DNA of 64,000 nucleotides from Lampropedia aestuarii (GTDB lineage Bacteria; Pseudomonadota; Gammaproteobacteria; Burkholderiales; Burkholderiaceae_C). The DNA is taken from NCBI RefSeq assembly GCF_004803635.1, contig NZ_SSWX01000016.1, positions 1 to 64,000 of the forward strand, given 5' to 3'. How positions within the stretch are numbered: the stretch's first letter is position 1; each line of letters begins with the position of its first letter. Of this stretch, positions 27,115 to 37,345 are shown one piece after another. The notes below the pieces were generated by a model, which saw nothing but the letters and a program-made list of their open reading frames with translations, ran no database searches and was not told the DNA's origin. The position numbers and the translations under genes were made by a program.

Positions 27115-27840
27115 ATGCGCCAGATTATTCTGGATACAGAAACGACGGGCCTGTCTGTGGCAGAGGGCGATCGTGTCATTGAGCTGGGCTGTGTTGAGTT
27201 GCTCAACCGCCAGCTGACCGGCAACAATTTGCATTTTTACTTCAAAGTGGATCGGGCCAGTCACCCCGATGCGTTGCGGGTACACGGTATCACTACCGAA
27301 TTTCTGAGTGACAAGCCGCGTTTTAGCGAGCTGGCACAAACCTTTATTGATTTTGTGCGCGACGCTGAAATCATCATCCATAACGCTGCGTTCGACGTCG
27401 GTTTCTTGGACAATGAATTGGCCTTGATTGGCAAGGGGACACTGCTGGACTACGCCAGCAAGATCACCGACAGCTTATTGCTGGCACGCGAAGCTTTTCC
27501 TGGCAAACGCAATTCGCTGGACGCTTTGTGTGACCGTTTTTCGATTGACAAGAGCAACCGCACGCTGCACGGCGCCTTGCTGGATTCGGAGTTGCTGGCA
27601 CAGGTTTATATCCATCTCACACGGGGACAAAACGCCTTGCTGGGCGATGAGCAGCAAGACAGTGGCAATGATGAAGGCCTGCAGGTGCAGCGCGCCGACC
27701 TGAGTGGCCTGAAACTGCTGGTGTTGCCTGCGAATGCGCAAGAGCTGGAGCTGCACGAAGCCATCTTGAAAAATATTGACAAGGCCTCAGATGGCAAGAC
27801 AGTCTGGCGCGTGGCTGCGGAGTCCGCAGGCCCAGCCTGA
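27115..27840 (+). CDS. dnaQ: DNA polymerase III epsilon subunit (3'-5' proofreading exonuclease)
   Basis: A 241-residue DEDDh exonuclease that proofreads during replication. ExoI motif residues D7 and E9 lie in ILDTETTGL. ExoII has [14 protein letters not shown], and ExoIII has the [14 protein letters not shown] histidine-aspartate pair. A C-terminal tail (about residues 190-241) would bind the polymerase alpha subunit. The length fits bacterial DnaQ. It is transcribed alone, with repeat copy 2 directly upstream. Confidence 0.95.
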   Translation: MRQIILDTETTGLSVAEGDRVIELGCVELLNRQLTGNNLHFYFKVDRASHPDALRVHGITTEFLSDKPRFSELAQTFIDFVRDAEIIIHNAAFDVGFLDNELALIGKGTLLDYASKITDSLLLAREAFPGKRNSLDALCDRFSIDKSNRTLHGALLDSELLAQVYIHLTRGQNALLGDEQQDSGNDEGLQVQRADLSGLKLLVLPANAQELELHEAILKNIDKASDGKTVWRVAAESAGPA

Positions 27841-27928
27841 GTGCGTTGCACACAATCGACCCACACGCACCATGACCATTCATTTCTCCCTTCGGCACAA
27901 GCGCTTTGAGCTTGCTAAAATTTCTCGC

Positions 27929-28300
27929 ATGAACTGTATACACGCCTCCAATTCACCAGGGCAGCCTCCCAAACGGCCCACAGTCTTGCCCCTTGAGGAA
28001 GTGGGTACGGTTGTGGCCGAGCGCCAAACGCTACAACCCAAGCCACCACCGATGTGCCAGGTTTTGATGCTCAACGATGATTTCACACCGATGGAGTTTG
28101 TCGTGGCGGTGCTGCAGGAGTTTTTTGGTAAAAACATCGACATGGCCACGCAAATCATGCTGTCCATTCACAATGAAGGGCGTGGTGTATGCGGTGTTTA
28201 CCCGCGTGAAATCGCTGAAACCAAAGTGGCTTTGGTGATGGATGCTGCTGCACAAGCGGGACATCCGCTACAGTGTGTCTGTGAGCCTTTATCCGATTGA
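27929..28300 (+). CDS. clpS: ATP-dependent Clp protease adaptor ClpS
   Basis: A 123-residue N-degron adaptor that delivers substrates with destabilising N-terminal residues to ClpAP. The core starts at [24 protein letters not shown], where NDD and the following hydrophobic pocket bind the N-degron. [20 protein letters not shown] and [14 protein letters not shown] follow. The ATG at 27929 gives a disordered tail of about 45 residues, slightly longer than usual. Upstream ATGs lie within or beyond a promoter-like stretch. It is paired with clpA 159 bases downstream. Confidence 0.93.
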   Translation: MNCIHASNSPGQPPKRPTVLPLEEVGTVVAERQTLQPKPPPMCQVLMLNDDFTPMEFVVAVLQEFFGKNIDMATQIMLSIHNEGRGVCGVYPREIAETKVALVMDAAAQAGHPLQCVCEPLSD

Positions 28301-28459
28301 CGTGTATGCACACTTCGTTCACTATGGTTCAAATGGTGTTGTGCAGCATGAGACTGGATTGCTATTGTTGATGACTCTTAAGCGAGCTATTGATTTTTTA
28401 AATCCACCCCCAAACTGTTCAGCATTCATTCAATTCGCAAGCACAAGGAGTCTGTAAAA

Positions 28460-30808
28460 ATGATCGCTCAAGAGCTTGAAGTCAGCTTGCACATGGCTTT
28501 CGTCGAGGCGAGACAACAACGCCACGAATTCATCACCGTTGAACACTTATTGTTGGCTTTGCTGGACAACCCTAGCGCCTCTGAAGTGCTGCGTGCCTGC
28601 AATGCCAATATGGATGAGCTGCGAGCTGCACTCACCGGGTTCATCAAAGACAATATGCCCCAGGTCGCTGGTGAAGACGAGGTCGACACCCAACCGACAC
28701 TGGGCTTTCAGCGCGTGGTTCAACGCGCCATCATGCATGTCCAATCCACAGGCAACGGCAAGAAAGAGGTTGTTGGTGCCAACGTGTTGGTGGCTATTTT
28801 TGGCGAAAAAGATTCTCACGCCGTGTACTTCCTGCACCAGCAAGGCGTCACACGCCTGGATGTGGTGAACTACATCGCGCATGGCATCCGCAAGGACGAT
28901 TCCGGCGCTGACAAGTCGTCGAAAAGCGAAGGCGTGTCCGAGCCTGAAGAGGCACAGCAAAGCGGTGAAGCGCGCAGCGAAAAGGCCACACCGCTGGAGC
29001 AGTTCACCAACAACCTCAACCAGGCCGCAGCTGAAGGCCACATTGATCCTTTGATTGGCCGCCAACACGAGGTTGAGCGCACCATTCAAGTGCTGTGCCG
29101 GCGCCGCAAAAACAATCCGCTGCTGGTGGGAGAGGCAGGCGTGGGTAAAACCGCGATCGCCGAAGGCCTTGCATGGCGTATTACGCAAAACGATGTGCCT
29201 GAAGTGCTGGCCAATGCCGTGGTGTATTCGCTGGACATGGGGGCATTGCTGGCCGGCACCAAATACCGTGGTGATTTCGAGCAGCGTCTCAAAGGCGTGC
29301 TCAAAAACCTGCGTGACAAACCAGAAGCGGTGTTGTTCATTGACGAGATTCACACCTTGATTGGTGCGGGTGCAGCGTCGGGCGGTACCTTGGATGCGTC
29401 GAACTTGCTCAAGCCTGCGCTGTCCAGTGGGCAGTTGCGTTGCATTGGCGCGACCACATTTGCCGAATACCGCGGTATTTTCGACAAAGACGCTGCGCTG
29501 TCGCGCCGTTTCCAGAAAATCGATGTGGTTGAGCCATCGGTGGCTGAAACTGTCGACATCCTGAAGGGCCTGAAGTCGCGCTTTGAAGAGCACCACAGCG
29601 TCAAATACGCAGCTGCTGCACTGCAAGCGGCAGCTGAGCTGTCGGCGCGCTACATCAACGACCGCCAGTTGCCTGACAAAGCGATTGACGTGATCGACGA
29701 GGCGGGTGCTGCCCAGCGGATTCTGGCGCCTTCCAAGCGCAAGAAAACCATCAGTAAAACAGACATCGAGGAAATTGTTGCCAAAATCGCGCGCATTCCG
29801 CCTGCCGCTGTCTCGCAAGATGACCGCAGCAAGCTGAAAACCCTGGATCGTGATCTCAAAAGCGTGGTGTTTGGGCAAGACGGTGCTCTGGAGGCTTTGG
29901 CCAGCGCCATCAAAATGGCGCGCTCCGGCCTTGGCAAGCCAGACAAACCAATTGGCTCGTTTCTGTTTTCTGGCCCAACCGGTGTGGGTAAAACCGAGGC
30001 AGCGCGTCAACTGGCCTACATCATGGGGATCGATTTGATCCGCTTTGACATGTCCGAGTACATGGAGCCGCATGCGGTCAGCCGTTTGATTGGCGCGCCT
30101 CCGGGTTACGTGGGCTTTGACCAGGGCGGTTTGCTCACTGAGGCGATCACCAAAAAGCCGCATGCGGTATTGCTGCTCGATGAGATTGAAAAAGCCCATC
30201 CGGCGATCTACAACATCTTGCTGCAGGTGATGGACCATGGCACGCTGACCGACAACAATGGCCGCAAAGCCGACTTCCGCAACGTCATCATTGTGATGAC
30301 AACCAATGCGGGCGCTGAGACCATGAACAAGGCCACGATTGGGTTCACCAATCCGCGCCAGGCGGGCGACGAAATGGGCGATATCAAGCGCATGTTCACG
30401 CCTGAGTTCCGCAACCGTCTGGATGCGATTGTCAGCTTCAAGCCGCTCGATGAGCAAATCATCTTGCGTGTGGTCGACAAGTTCCTGCTGCAACTTGAGA
30501 GCCAGTTGGCTGAGAAAAAAGTCGAAGCCAGCTTTACCGACGAGTTGCGTGCACATTTGGCCAAAAAAGGTTTTGACCCGCTGATGGGGGCCAGACCGAT
30601 GCAGCGTCTGATCCAGGATTTGATTCGCAAATCACTGGCTGATGAGTTGCTGTTTGGCGGATTGTCCGACGGTGGCCGTGTTGTGATTGGCCTGAAATCG
30701 GTCGATGACGGCAAAGGCGCTCAGAAAGAGCAAATCGATTTGGATATTTCACCGTTGAAGAAAGAGTCCAAGGCCAGCAAACCTGAAGAGGAAGCGGCTG
30801 CCGAGTAA
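28460..30808 (+). CDS. clpA: ATP-dependent Clp protease ATPase subunit ClpA
   Basis: A 782-residue AAA+ unfoldase that threads proteins into ClpP. The N-domain (about residues 1-145) binds ClpS. The first AAA module has Walker A GEAGVGKT and Walker B VLFIDEIHT. The second has GPTGVGKTE and LLLDEIEKAHP. It is slightly longer than E. coli ClpA because of an acidic linker after the N-domain (about 150-175) and a charged C-terminal tail rich in Lys and Glu. A terminator follows. Confidence 0.96.
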   Translation: MIAQELEVSLHMAFVEARQQRHEFITVEHLLLALLDNPSASEVLRACNANMDELRAALTGFIKDNMPQVAGEDEVDTQPTLGFQRVVQRAIMHVQSTGNGKKEVVGANVLVAIFGEKDSHAVYFLHQQGVTRLDVVNYIAHGIRKDDSGADKSSKSEGVSEPEEAQQSGEARSEKATPLEQFTNNLNQAAAEGHIDPLIGRQHEVERTIQVLCRRRKNNPLLVGEAGVGKTAIAEGLAWRITQNDVPEVLANAVVYSLDMGALLAGTKYRGDFEQRLKGVLKNLRDKPEAVLFIDEIHTLIGAGAASGGTLDASNLLKPALSSGQLRCIGATTFAEYRGIFDKDAALSRRFQKIDVVEPSVAETVDILKGLKSRFEEHHSVKYAAAALQAAAELSARYINDRQLPDKAIDVIDEAGAAQRILAPSKRKKTISKTDIEEIVAKIARIPPAAVSQDDRSKLKTLDRDLKSVVFGQDGALEALASAIKMARSGLGKPDKPIGSFLFSGPTGVGKTEAARQLAYIMGIDLIRFDMSEYMEPHAVSRLIGAPPGYVGFDQGGLLTEAITKKPHAVLLLDEIEKAHPAIYNILLQVMDHGTLTDNNGRKADFRNVIIVMTTNAGAETMNKATIGFTNPRQAGDEMGDIKRMFTPEFRNRLDAIVSFKPLDEQIILRVVDKFLLQLESQLAEKKVEASFTDELRAHLAKKGFDPLMGARPMQRLIQDLIRKSLADELLFGGLSDGGRVVIGLKSVDDGKGAQKEQIDLDISPLKKESKASKPEEEAAAE

Positions 30809-30832
30809 CTCGCAGCGTGCCTCTGCGATCAA

Positions 30833-30862
30833 GATGCCTGCTTTTGAGCGGGCATTTTTTTT
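30833..30862 (+). terminator. Rho-independent terminator of clpA
   Basis: GCCTGCT and AGCGGGC pair through 7 bp (one G-T pair) with a 4-base loop, followed by a run of eight Ts, about 25 bases after the clpA stop. Confidence 0.8.
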
Positions 30863-30931
30863 CTGAACTGGTGTGCCATCGGCTTGGCGTAAACTTGTCC
30901 CATTTTCTAACACAGCCTGAGCGCTGCATTT

Positions 30932-31951
30932 ATGCATACGACATACAAGAACCACTGCAATGACCCCGATTGCCAGCATGACCACCATGACTTGGCTGGG
31001 GGCACGCAGATTAACGACGCTGCCGCGCCATTTGTGCGGCAGCGCCGCGTTTATGTGTACTCGCCGTCGGGGGCTGTGCAGGACAAGGCGGCTATTTTGC
31101 GCGGTGCCCGCTACCTGAAGAAAGCAGGCTACGAGGTCACGCTCGATGAGGCAGTATTTGCCAGGCACACCCGTTTCGCAGGTGACCATGCCTGCCGTTT
31201 GGCTGCCATTGAGCGGGCTGCGGCCAGTGGCGCTGATGTGGCTTTAATCAGCCGTGGCGGTTATGGTCTGAACCATTTGTTGGCTGAAATTGATTATGGC
31301 AGGCTGGCGCAATCGATTGATGCGGGCATGCAGTGGATGGGCTTTAGTGACTTTACCGCTTTGCAATTGGCGCTGCTGGCCAAGACTGGGCGCATCAGTT
31401 GGGCTGGCGTGAGTTTGGGCGTGGATTTGGGAGCGAAAGAAGGCCCGGATGACATCAGTGTGGCCTGCTTTGAAGATGTCGCCTTTGGCGTAGGCGAGGG
31501 GGCAGGTTGGCGCATCCGTAAAGACAGTGCGGTCTATGCAGGCACCGACATTGAAGGCGCCACGTTATGGGGCGGTAATCTTGCGGTGCTTGCGTCCATG
31601 ATTGGGACACCTTATTTTCCCCAAGTTGAAGGCGGCATCTTGTTTCTTGAAGATGTGGCCGAGTCGCCCTACAAGATCGAGCGCATGTTGATTCAGTTGG
31701 AGCAGGCTGGGGTGCTCGCTGCACAGCAAGCCATTGTGCTTGGGCAGTTCACTCATGCCAACGTGACACCCCATGACCGAGGCTTTAATCTCACTAGCGT
31801 CGTCAACGCACTGCGTGAACGTTTGCGTATTCCTGTTTTGACCCAGCTGCCGTTTGGCCATGTGCGTACCAAAGTGTGTTTGCCTGTCGGGGCAACAGTG
31901 GATTTGCAGGTCAGCGAGCGCGAGGCTTTGCTGGTCTGGGGACATTTGTAA
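30932..31951 (+). CDS. ldcA: Muramoyltetrapeptide (LD-)carboxypeptidase, peptidase family S66
   Basis: A 339-residue serine peptidase that removes the terminal D-alanine from recycled murein tetrapeptides in the cytoplasm. The nucleophile serine lies in MGFSDFTALQLAL, and the usual oxyanion-region text is ALISRGGYGLNHLL. The Glu/His partners fit LFLEDVAESPYKIERML and VLGQFTHANVTPHDRG. The first 25 residues are unusual, with a cluster of Cys and His (HCNDPDCQHDHHD) before the catalytic domain starts near residue 38. A later start would remove it, but no obvious ATG lies between. Confidence 0.88.
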   Translation: MHTTYKNHCNDPDCQHDHHDLAGGTQINDAAAPFVRQRRVYVYSPSGAVQDKAAILRGARYLKKAGYEVTLDEAVFARHTRFAGDHACRLAAIERAAASGADVALISRGGYGLNHLLAEIDYGRLAQSIDAGMQWMGFSDFTALQLALLAKTGRISWAGVSLGVDLGAKEGPDDISVACFEDVAFGVGEGAGWRIRKDSAVYAGTDIEGATLWGGNLAVLASMIGTPYFPQVEGGILFLEDVAESPYKIERMLIQLEQAGVLAAQQAIVLGQFTHANVTPHDRGFNLTSVVNALRERLRIPVLTQLPFGHVRTKVCLPVGATVDLQVSEREALLVWGHL

Positions 31952-32296
31952 TCAACCAGGCCGACTTGGCCTGTAGCCAGCACCGCTTGCACCACCTGGC
32001 AAACCGAAGGTTTGCGGTTGAGACTTGGTGTGCAACCGCAGGCAGTACAACAGGGACACGACAGGTGCGACCTGGTTTACAACGACATATCAAGGGTAGC
32101 GTTAGCGGCTCCTGGTAATGGGCACTCTATGGGGCAGCCAATCAGGCCGCACTCGTAGTGCTTGGTCTTTGGCCCTGCCAGGCATGGTGCGTGAGCTGAT
32201 TGTGCTTGGCCCATAAAAAAGCGCGGATGTGGTCCACATCCGCGCTTTTTTTGTGCTGCCCAAGGCGGCATGCCTTAGGCCATCATCCATTCACTA
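31952..32296. other. Convergent intergenic region between ldcA and the porin
   Basis: About 345 bases. Apart from the porin terminator near its right end I see no gene or repeat. Confidence 0.5.
32215..32252 (-). terminator. Rho-independent terminator of the porin gene
   Basis: A perfect 10-bp stem, GCGCGGATGT and ACATCCGCGC, has a 5-base loop. It is flanked by six As on the left and seven Ts on the right, so it can act for both converging genes. Confidence 0.85.
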
Positions 32297-33283
32297 TTAG
32301 AACAGGTGACGCAGGCCAGCACCAACAGAGCTGAAATCTTTGCCAGCTGCTGCGCCAGCGTATGCGCCGTTGCGTTGGTTGTCTACACGTGTGTAGAAGC
32401 CGTAGACTTTGGTGCGTTTGCTCAGGTTGTAGTTGTAGCCCAATGTGTATTGAGTGGCGCCGCTCTTGTCAATTTTGCTGTATTTGTCAGCCCAGCCCAC
32501 GTTGGCGTGGAATTCGCTTGCACCCATGGTGTAGGCGCCAACCAGACGAACGGACCAACGGTCACCCCAGTTGATGTAGCCTGGTACAGCGGTGTCGGTC
32601 GCTGCTGCGTTCATGCCGTTTTTGTCGTACTGGACATAGCCGCCCAATGCGAAGGGGCCTGTGTTGTACATGGCGCGCACGGTAGTGGCCTTGGCTTTGT
32701 CAAATTGCGCGTAAGCAGCAGCCAGATCCAGTGCGCCCAGTTTGTAAGTCACGCTCAGATCGAATGGGGCCTTGTTGCCGCCATGGTTGTCTTTGAAGCC
32801 GTAGCCACCTTCAAATTTGAAGCCAGCAAATTCTGGGGAAATGTAGCCCAATTTGGCCGAGTTTGGCACAACGTAGGCATACAAGGCATCGGCTGTCGAG
32901 CCAGTGTCATGGTTGAACATGCTGACATAGTCGGCAGTGTTGGTGTAGGCAGTGGAGTTGTAGTTACCAGCCTTGATGGTGCCGAAGCTGCCCGACAGAT
33001 TGACTTGCGATTCACGCTGGAAACCTGTGGAGGCGCCATCGGTGGAGTCAAATCGTTGCTCCAGAACGAAACCTGCCTTCAAGCCGCTGCCCAGATCTTC
33101 AGTGCCACGGAAGCCCAGAAAAGAAGCATTGCTGTGCATGCCTGTTTTGGAAGATTCGCCAGAGAATTTCTGGTTTTCAAGCGTGGTGTTGAAACGACCA
33201 TACACGGTCACATTGCTTTGCGCATGAGCGACTGCGCCGGCGGCCAGCAGAGGGAGCAAAACGAAAGGTAAATGTTTTTTCAT
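32297..33283 (-). CDS. Outer-membrane trimeric porin, Burkholderiales type
   Basis: A 328-residue general diffusion porin of the Gram-negative porin family common in Burkholderiales. The ATG at 33283 starts a signal peptide (MKKHLPFVLLPLLAAGAVAHA, cut before QSNVTVYGRF). The mature protein has the family's SNASFLGFRGTEDLGSGLKA and alternating beta strands. It ends with phenylalanine (GAGLRHLF), as needed for outer-membrane assembly. It is transcribed alone and has its own terminator. Pore selectivity is not readable. Confidence 0.93.
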   Translation of the reverse strand: MKKHLPFVLLPLLAAGAVAHAQSNVTVYGRFNTTLENQKFSGESSKTGMHSNASFLGFRGTEDLGSGLKAGFVLEQRFDSTDGASTGFQRESQVNLSGSFGTIKAGNYNSTAYTNTADYVSMFNHDTGSTADALYAYVVPNSAKLGYISPEFAGFKFEGGYGFKDNHGGNKAPFDLSVTYKLGALDLAAAYAQFDKAKATTVRAMYNTGPFALGGYVQYDKNGMNAAATDTAVPGYINWGDRWSVRLVGAYTMGASEFHANVGWADKYSKIDKSGATQYTLGYNYNLSKRTKVYGFYTRVDNQRNGAYAGAAAGKDFSSVGAGLRHLF

Positions 33284-33842
33284 GGCTGGGTAATCCACAT
33301 TAATGTCAATTGAATGTCATCAGCGAGTCATGATCTTCTGGCAAATTCACGGCAGGCCGCAGGGTTTAGGCCGGATTGCAAACTAATGACAACTCGCACG
33401 TCACAGGCATCGCAGTGTACGCTCGCCTGTGCGAATGTTGTTGCAATAGATATGCCAAGTTTGCTGAAAAGTGACGTTCTCCCCTAATAATTGCCAATCT
33501 TGTATGCCATATACAACACACATAATCAGCATCAAGACTTGGATCGATTCCTATCTGCCGCACTGAGTTTGCGGCGGTTTTGCATTACACGTGTACAGAG
33601 AGTCTTGCTTGTCGTAAGGGCTGCGCAGGCGCATCGCGCCTAGTTGTCGCAAAGCGCCGAGTGGGGCTGCAGCTGGGCTGCGCCGCGCTTGTCAGAGCGT
33701 CTTTATGCAGGTTTCAAGGCAGTGCCAGTGCGCTGGCTCTACTTGGCAGGCTGAGATTGGCAGTAGCACGAGTCTGCCCTTGGCCCAATCTGCTTGGCAG
33801 CGCCATCATGGCCGGTGTATGGCACAGGCCAGCTGGGTGGTT
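33284..33842. other. Intergenic region between the porin and mscS-like genes
   Basis: About 560 bases holding the porin promoter region. A perfect 10-bp palindrome TACACGTGTA occurs near 33587-33596. No gene, RNA or repeat family is recognised. Short reading frames here lack any recognisable content. Confidence 0.45.
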
Positions 33843-34451
33843 TTAAAAGCCGGCAACACCAGACCATTGAAAGCGGCTCTTCCCATCTTCTTCAGGCGGC
33901 CATCTGCGAATGGTTTTTTGGAAGAATGCGCTATTGGGAATTTGCAGCCATGCGCCTTGGGTTTCTTCCGAGGTGAGGTCTTGCAATACCGTGTATAGCA
34001 AGCCGATTTCGGCCACGCGGCCTTTAACGCCCGGTTTGTCAGAGGCATCCAAGATTTCCAGCCGATCACCGACCCGAAATGGCGCAGAGGTGTAAATCAA
34101 GAATGAGCAAAACAGGTTGGACAGCACGCTCCAGGCGGCAAAAAAAGCCACGGCTGCGACTGCGGCAAAGCCGGTAAAGGCCGACCAGATGACAGCGGCA
34201 GAGACACCGATTTGCTGCATGACCATCAACATGGCTATGACCACGATCAACCAGCCAGACATGGTGCGCAGGGGCACCAGCATGCGTGGTGGCAGGCTGT
34301 GGGTGGCGCCTAAACGCTCGACAATGCGCCATATCAAGCGCTTGATCAAATAGGCGACGGTGATGATCAATGCGATCTTCATCAGGTGCGTCAGCGTTGG
34401 CAGGATGTCGATGAGCCAGTCAGGCAGGAGATCGATATTCATGGTGTTCAA
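33843..34451 (-). CDS. Small mechanosensitive ion channel (MscS family)
   Basis: A 202-residue inner-membrane channel with roughly three to four hydrophobic segments. The pore-lining segment GFAAVAAVAFFAAWSVLSNLFCSFLI shows the Gly/Ala pattern of MscS TM3. The beta domain follows (PFRVGDRLEI, then VAEIGLLYTVLQ and IPNSAFFQKTIRRW). It is shorter than E. coli MscS and lacks most of the C-terminal cage. Members of the family release solutes on osmotic downshift. It follows the REC-GGDEF gene in the same direction, 134 bases away. Confidence 0.87.
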   Translation of the reverse strand: MNTMNIDLLPDWLIDILPTLTHLMKIALIITVAYLIKRLIWRIVERLGATHSLPPRMLVPLRTMSGWLIVVIAMLMVMQQIGVSAAVIWSAFTGFAAVAAVAFFAAWSVLSNLFCSFLIYTSAPFRVGDRLEILDASDKPGVKGRVAEIGLLYTVLQDLTSEETQGAWLQIPNSAFFQKTIRRWPPEEDGKSRFQWSGVAGF

Positions 34452-34585
34452 GGGCGGGCCATACGAGCTGGCACATTCAAAGAAAGTGAGACGAAAAAAG
34501 GTTGCCTAGGCAGCTGGATATCAGGCGTTTGGCGACATAGTCGGCAAAGACGGTCGTGGTGAGCCATGTGGTGTGCTTGGCGCAG

Positions 34586-35575
34586 TCATGCATCATCGCT
34601 GTGCACAAAGCGGTTGCGACCGCGCTTCTTGGCAGCATACAGCGCCACATCTGCTTGCAGGATCAAGTAGTCAAGGCGTTCATCTACTGGTGTTTTGTTG
34701 GGGTCTATGGTGACGATGCCGCCAGAGAGCGTGATGTGAGGCGCGACATCGGAGTTCGGGTGCGGCTGTGGGTATTGCTGAAATACCCGCGTCAAACCGC
34801 GCGTCAGGGTCATTGCACCGGCTTTAGGGGTGTTGGGCAAAATCAATGCAAACTCTTCACCGCCGTAGCGGGCGGCTACGTCTCTGGGCCGCAGGCATAC
34901 GCTGCGCAGCAAATGGCTGGCTTGCTTGAGCACCAAATCGCCTTCCAAGTGCCCGCAGGCATCGTTGTAGCGCTTGAAGAAGTCGATGTCGATCAGCACG
35001 AGTGACAAGGGTTGCTTATCGCGCAGACAGGCGCGCAATTCCAGTTCCAGAATGCGGTCAAAGCCACGCCGATTGACCAGGCCCGTCAAAGCGTCGATTT
35101 CCACCAAATGGATGAGCTTTTCGTTGGCATCTTGCAATGCCTGGCTGACATCGGTGAGCTGCTTGCGCATCACCAGCAAGCGTTGCATGGCGCGCAGTTT
35201 GGCGGCCAAGATAGTGGGGGTGACGGGTTTGGTGAGGTAGTCGTCGCCACCTGCCTCAATGCCTTGCCAAATGGCCTGCTCGTCGTTGAGGCTGGATAAA
35301 AACAGGATCGGCGTCCAGGTTTGCTGCTGCGAGGAGGACTCGATCTCGCGCATGGTTTTGACCACATCCAGGCCACTGCCATCGGGCAAGATCACATCCA
35401 GCAATACCAGATCAGGGCGATGGGCTTCAAACAGCGCCAAGCCTTTTTGGCTGTTATCGGCCTCCCAGATGTGCTGCGCACCAGCGGTGCGCAGCATACC
35501 CACCAACATGCTGCGCACAGCCGGGTGATCCTCCACCACGAGGATGCTAAAGGGTTGCAAGCTGGTGGTGTTCAT
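34586..35575 (-). CDS. Response regulator with diguanylate cyclase domain
   Basis: A 329-residue protein of PleD/WspR-like layout. An N-terminal receiver domain (residues 10-130) has phosphoacceptor D60 in LLDVILPDGSG and lysine in YLTKPVTP. A short coiled linker and a GGDEF domain (about 160-325) follow. The active-site motif is GGEEF at 238-242, and the inhibitory-site motif RPRD at 229-232 lies five residues before it, so product feedback by cyclic di-GMP is expected. It starts 23 bases after lysS and is probably co-transcribed. No partner kinase is adjacent. Confidence 0.92.
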   Translation of the reverse strand: MNTTSLQPFSILVVEDHPAVRSMLVGMLRTAGAQHIWEADNSQKGLALFEAHRPDLVLLDVILPDGSGLDVVKTMREIESSSQQQTWTPILFLSSLNDEQAIWQGIEAGGDDYLTKPVTPTILAAKLRAMQRLLVMRKQLTDVSQALQDANEKLIHLVEIDALTGLVNRRGFDRILELELRACLRDKQPLSLVLIDIDFFKRYNDACGHLEGDLVLKQASHLLRSVCLRPRDVAARYGGEEFALILPNTPKAGAMTLTRGLTRVFQQYPQPHPNSDVAPHITLSGGIVTIDPNKTPVDERLDYLILQADVALYAAKKRGRNRFVHSDDA

Positions 35576-35598
35576 GGCAGAGCAGGGCGCTGGTGGAT

Positions 35599-37149
35599 TT
35601 ATGGCTCTTGCTGGCGGCGAAGCGCCGGGAACAGGATGATGTCGCGGATACTGGCACTGTCGGTCAGCAGCATCATCAGGCGGTCAATGCCGATGCCGCA
35701 GCCGCCAGTGGGCGGCATGCCGTATTCCAGCGCACGCACATAGTCGTGGTCGTAGTACATGGCTTCGTCATCACCGCTGTCTTTGGCCTGGACCTGGGCG
35801 TTAAAGCGCGCAGCTTGGTCTTCTGCGTCGTTGAGCTCTGAGAAACCATTGGCAATCTCGCGCCCGGTGATGTAGAGCTCAAAACGCTCGGTGACTTCCG
35901 GGCGCTGGTCGTTGGCACGCGCCAGCGGCGAAATCTCCGTCGGGTGCTCCATGATGAAAGTCGGCTGCCACAGTTTGGACTCAACCACTTCTTCAAACAG
36001 CAGCACTTGCAGCGCCGCCAGGCTGCGACCAGACAATTGCTTGTCTTTCTCGGTGATGCCTGCCTTTTTCAATTCAGCCAGCAGCCAGTCACGGTCTTCG
36101 ACGGCTTCACCGCCTTCGCAGTGCAAAGTAATAGCTTCGCGAATCGTCAGGCGTGCAAACGGTTTAGACAAGTCCACGTCCTTGCCTTGGTATTGCAGTT
36201 GCTCGCTGCCGGCGGTTTTTTGTGCGGTGTCACGCAGCAGGGCTTCAACAAAGTCCATCAGGTCTTCGTAGTTCCAATAGGCCGCATAGAACTCCATCAT
36301 CGTGAATTCTGGGTTGTGGCGTACCGAAATGCCTTCGTTGCGGAAGTTGCGGTTGATCTCAAAAACGCGCTCAAAACCGCCCACAATCAGGCGCTTGAGG
36401 TAGAGCTCTGGTGCAATGCGCAGGAACATTTCCTGGTCCAGCGCATTGTGGTGTGTGACAAAGGGCTTAGCGTTTGCGCCGCCTGGAATGGCGTGCAGCA
36501 TGGGTGTTTCGACTTCCAGGAATTCATTCTTGGTCATGAACTCGCGCATGCTGGAAATCGCCTGGCTGCGCTGGATAAAGCGCTTGCGGGTGCTCTCGTC
36601 GCTGATCAGATCAACATAGCGCTGGCGGTATTTCAGCTCCTGGTCGGCAATGCCGTGGAACTTGTCTGGCAGTGGGCGCAGGCTCTTGGTCAGCAGACGC
36701 AGTGCCTCGACCTTGATCGATAGCTCGCCAGTCTTGGTTTTGAATAAAGTGCCTTCAGCGGCCAGGATATCGCCCAGGTCCCATTTTTTGAATTGCGCAT
36801 AGACCTCTTCGCCGACGCTGTCGCGTGCGATGTAGAGCTGGATTTGGCCAGTGGCGTCCTGGATCGTGGCAAAGCTGGCCTTGCCCATCACCCGTTTGAG
36901 CATCATGCGACCAGCAACGCTGGCTCGGGCCGCCTGGCCTTCGAGGGCTTCGGTCTCAGTGCTATCGTACGCATCGTGCAAGCCTTTGGCACGGTGCTCA
37001 GGACGAAAATCATTGGGGAATGCTGGCACGCCTTGTGCGCTGGCACTCTCGCGCAAGGCCTGCAATTTCTCGCGGCGCTCAGCAATTAATTTGTTTTCGT
37101 CTTGGGGGGAAACAGCTTCCGCTGCGTTGGTTGTGTTCAGCTCAGACAT
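35599..37149 (-). CDS. lysS: Lysine--tRNA ligase, class II
   Basis: A 516-residue class II aminoacyl-tRNA synthetase. An N-terminal OB-fold anticodon-binding domain (about 65-190; [22 protein letters not shown]) is followed by the catalytic core with motif 2 [19 protein letters not shown] and motif 3 [16 protein letters not shown]. The length is near the E. coli enzyme, with a short N-terminal extension. It is followed closely by the REC-GGDEF gene. Confidence 0.97.
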   Translation of the reverse strand: MSELNTTNAAEAVSPQDENKLIAERREKLQALRESASAQGVPAFPNDFRPEHRAKGLHDAYDSTETEALEGQAARASVAGRMMLKRVMGKASFATIQDATGQIQLYIARDSVGEEVYAQFKKWDLGDILAAEGTLFKTKTGELSIKVEALRLLTKSLRPLPDKFHGIADQELKYRQRYVDLISDESTRKRFIQRSQAISSMREFMTKNEFLEVETPMLHAIPGGANAKPFVTHHNALDQEMFLRIAPELYLKRLIVGGFERVFEINRNFRNEGISVRHNPEFTMMEFYAAYWNYEDLMDFVEALLRDTAQKTAGSEQLQYQGKDVDLSKPFARLTIREAITLHCEGGEAVEDRDWLLAELKKAGITEKDKQLSGRSLAALQVLLFEEVVESKLWQPTFIMEHPTEISPLARANDQRPEVTERFELYITGREIANGFSELNDAEDQAARFNAQVQAKDSGDDEAMYYDHDYVRALEYGMPPTGGCGIGIDRLMMLLTDSASIRDIILFPALRRQQEP

Positions 37150-37345
37150 GCCAAAGGCCCGTGGGCGGTTGCAAAACCACAGATTTTAAAGGGAAATCAA
37201 GCTTGGGCGCTCAATGTCCGCCGATCTCCATAGATGTCAGGCGGTCACCCAGTGCCACTCAAGCGCAAACAGCAGGCAATTGAATGCCTGTGAAGCTGTG
37301 CGCGCAGGGAGCAGGAGTGGTGCAAGAGTGACCGCTGGCGTGTGC

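Noticed and set aside
28547-30556. A 669-codon open frame antisense to clpA
   Set aside because: It mirrors the codon bias of clpA, has no recognisable domain, and clpA itself is unmistakable on the other strand.
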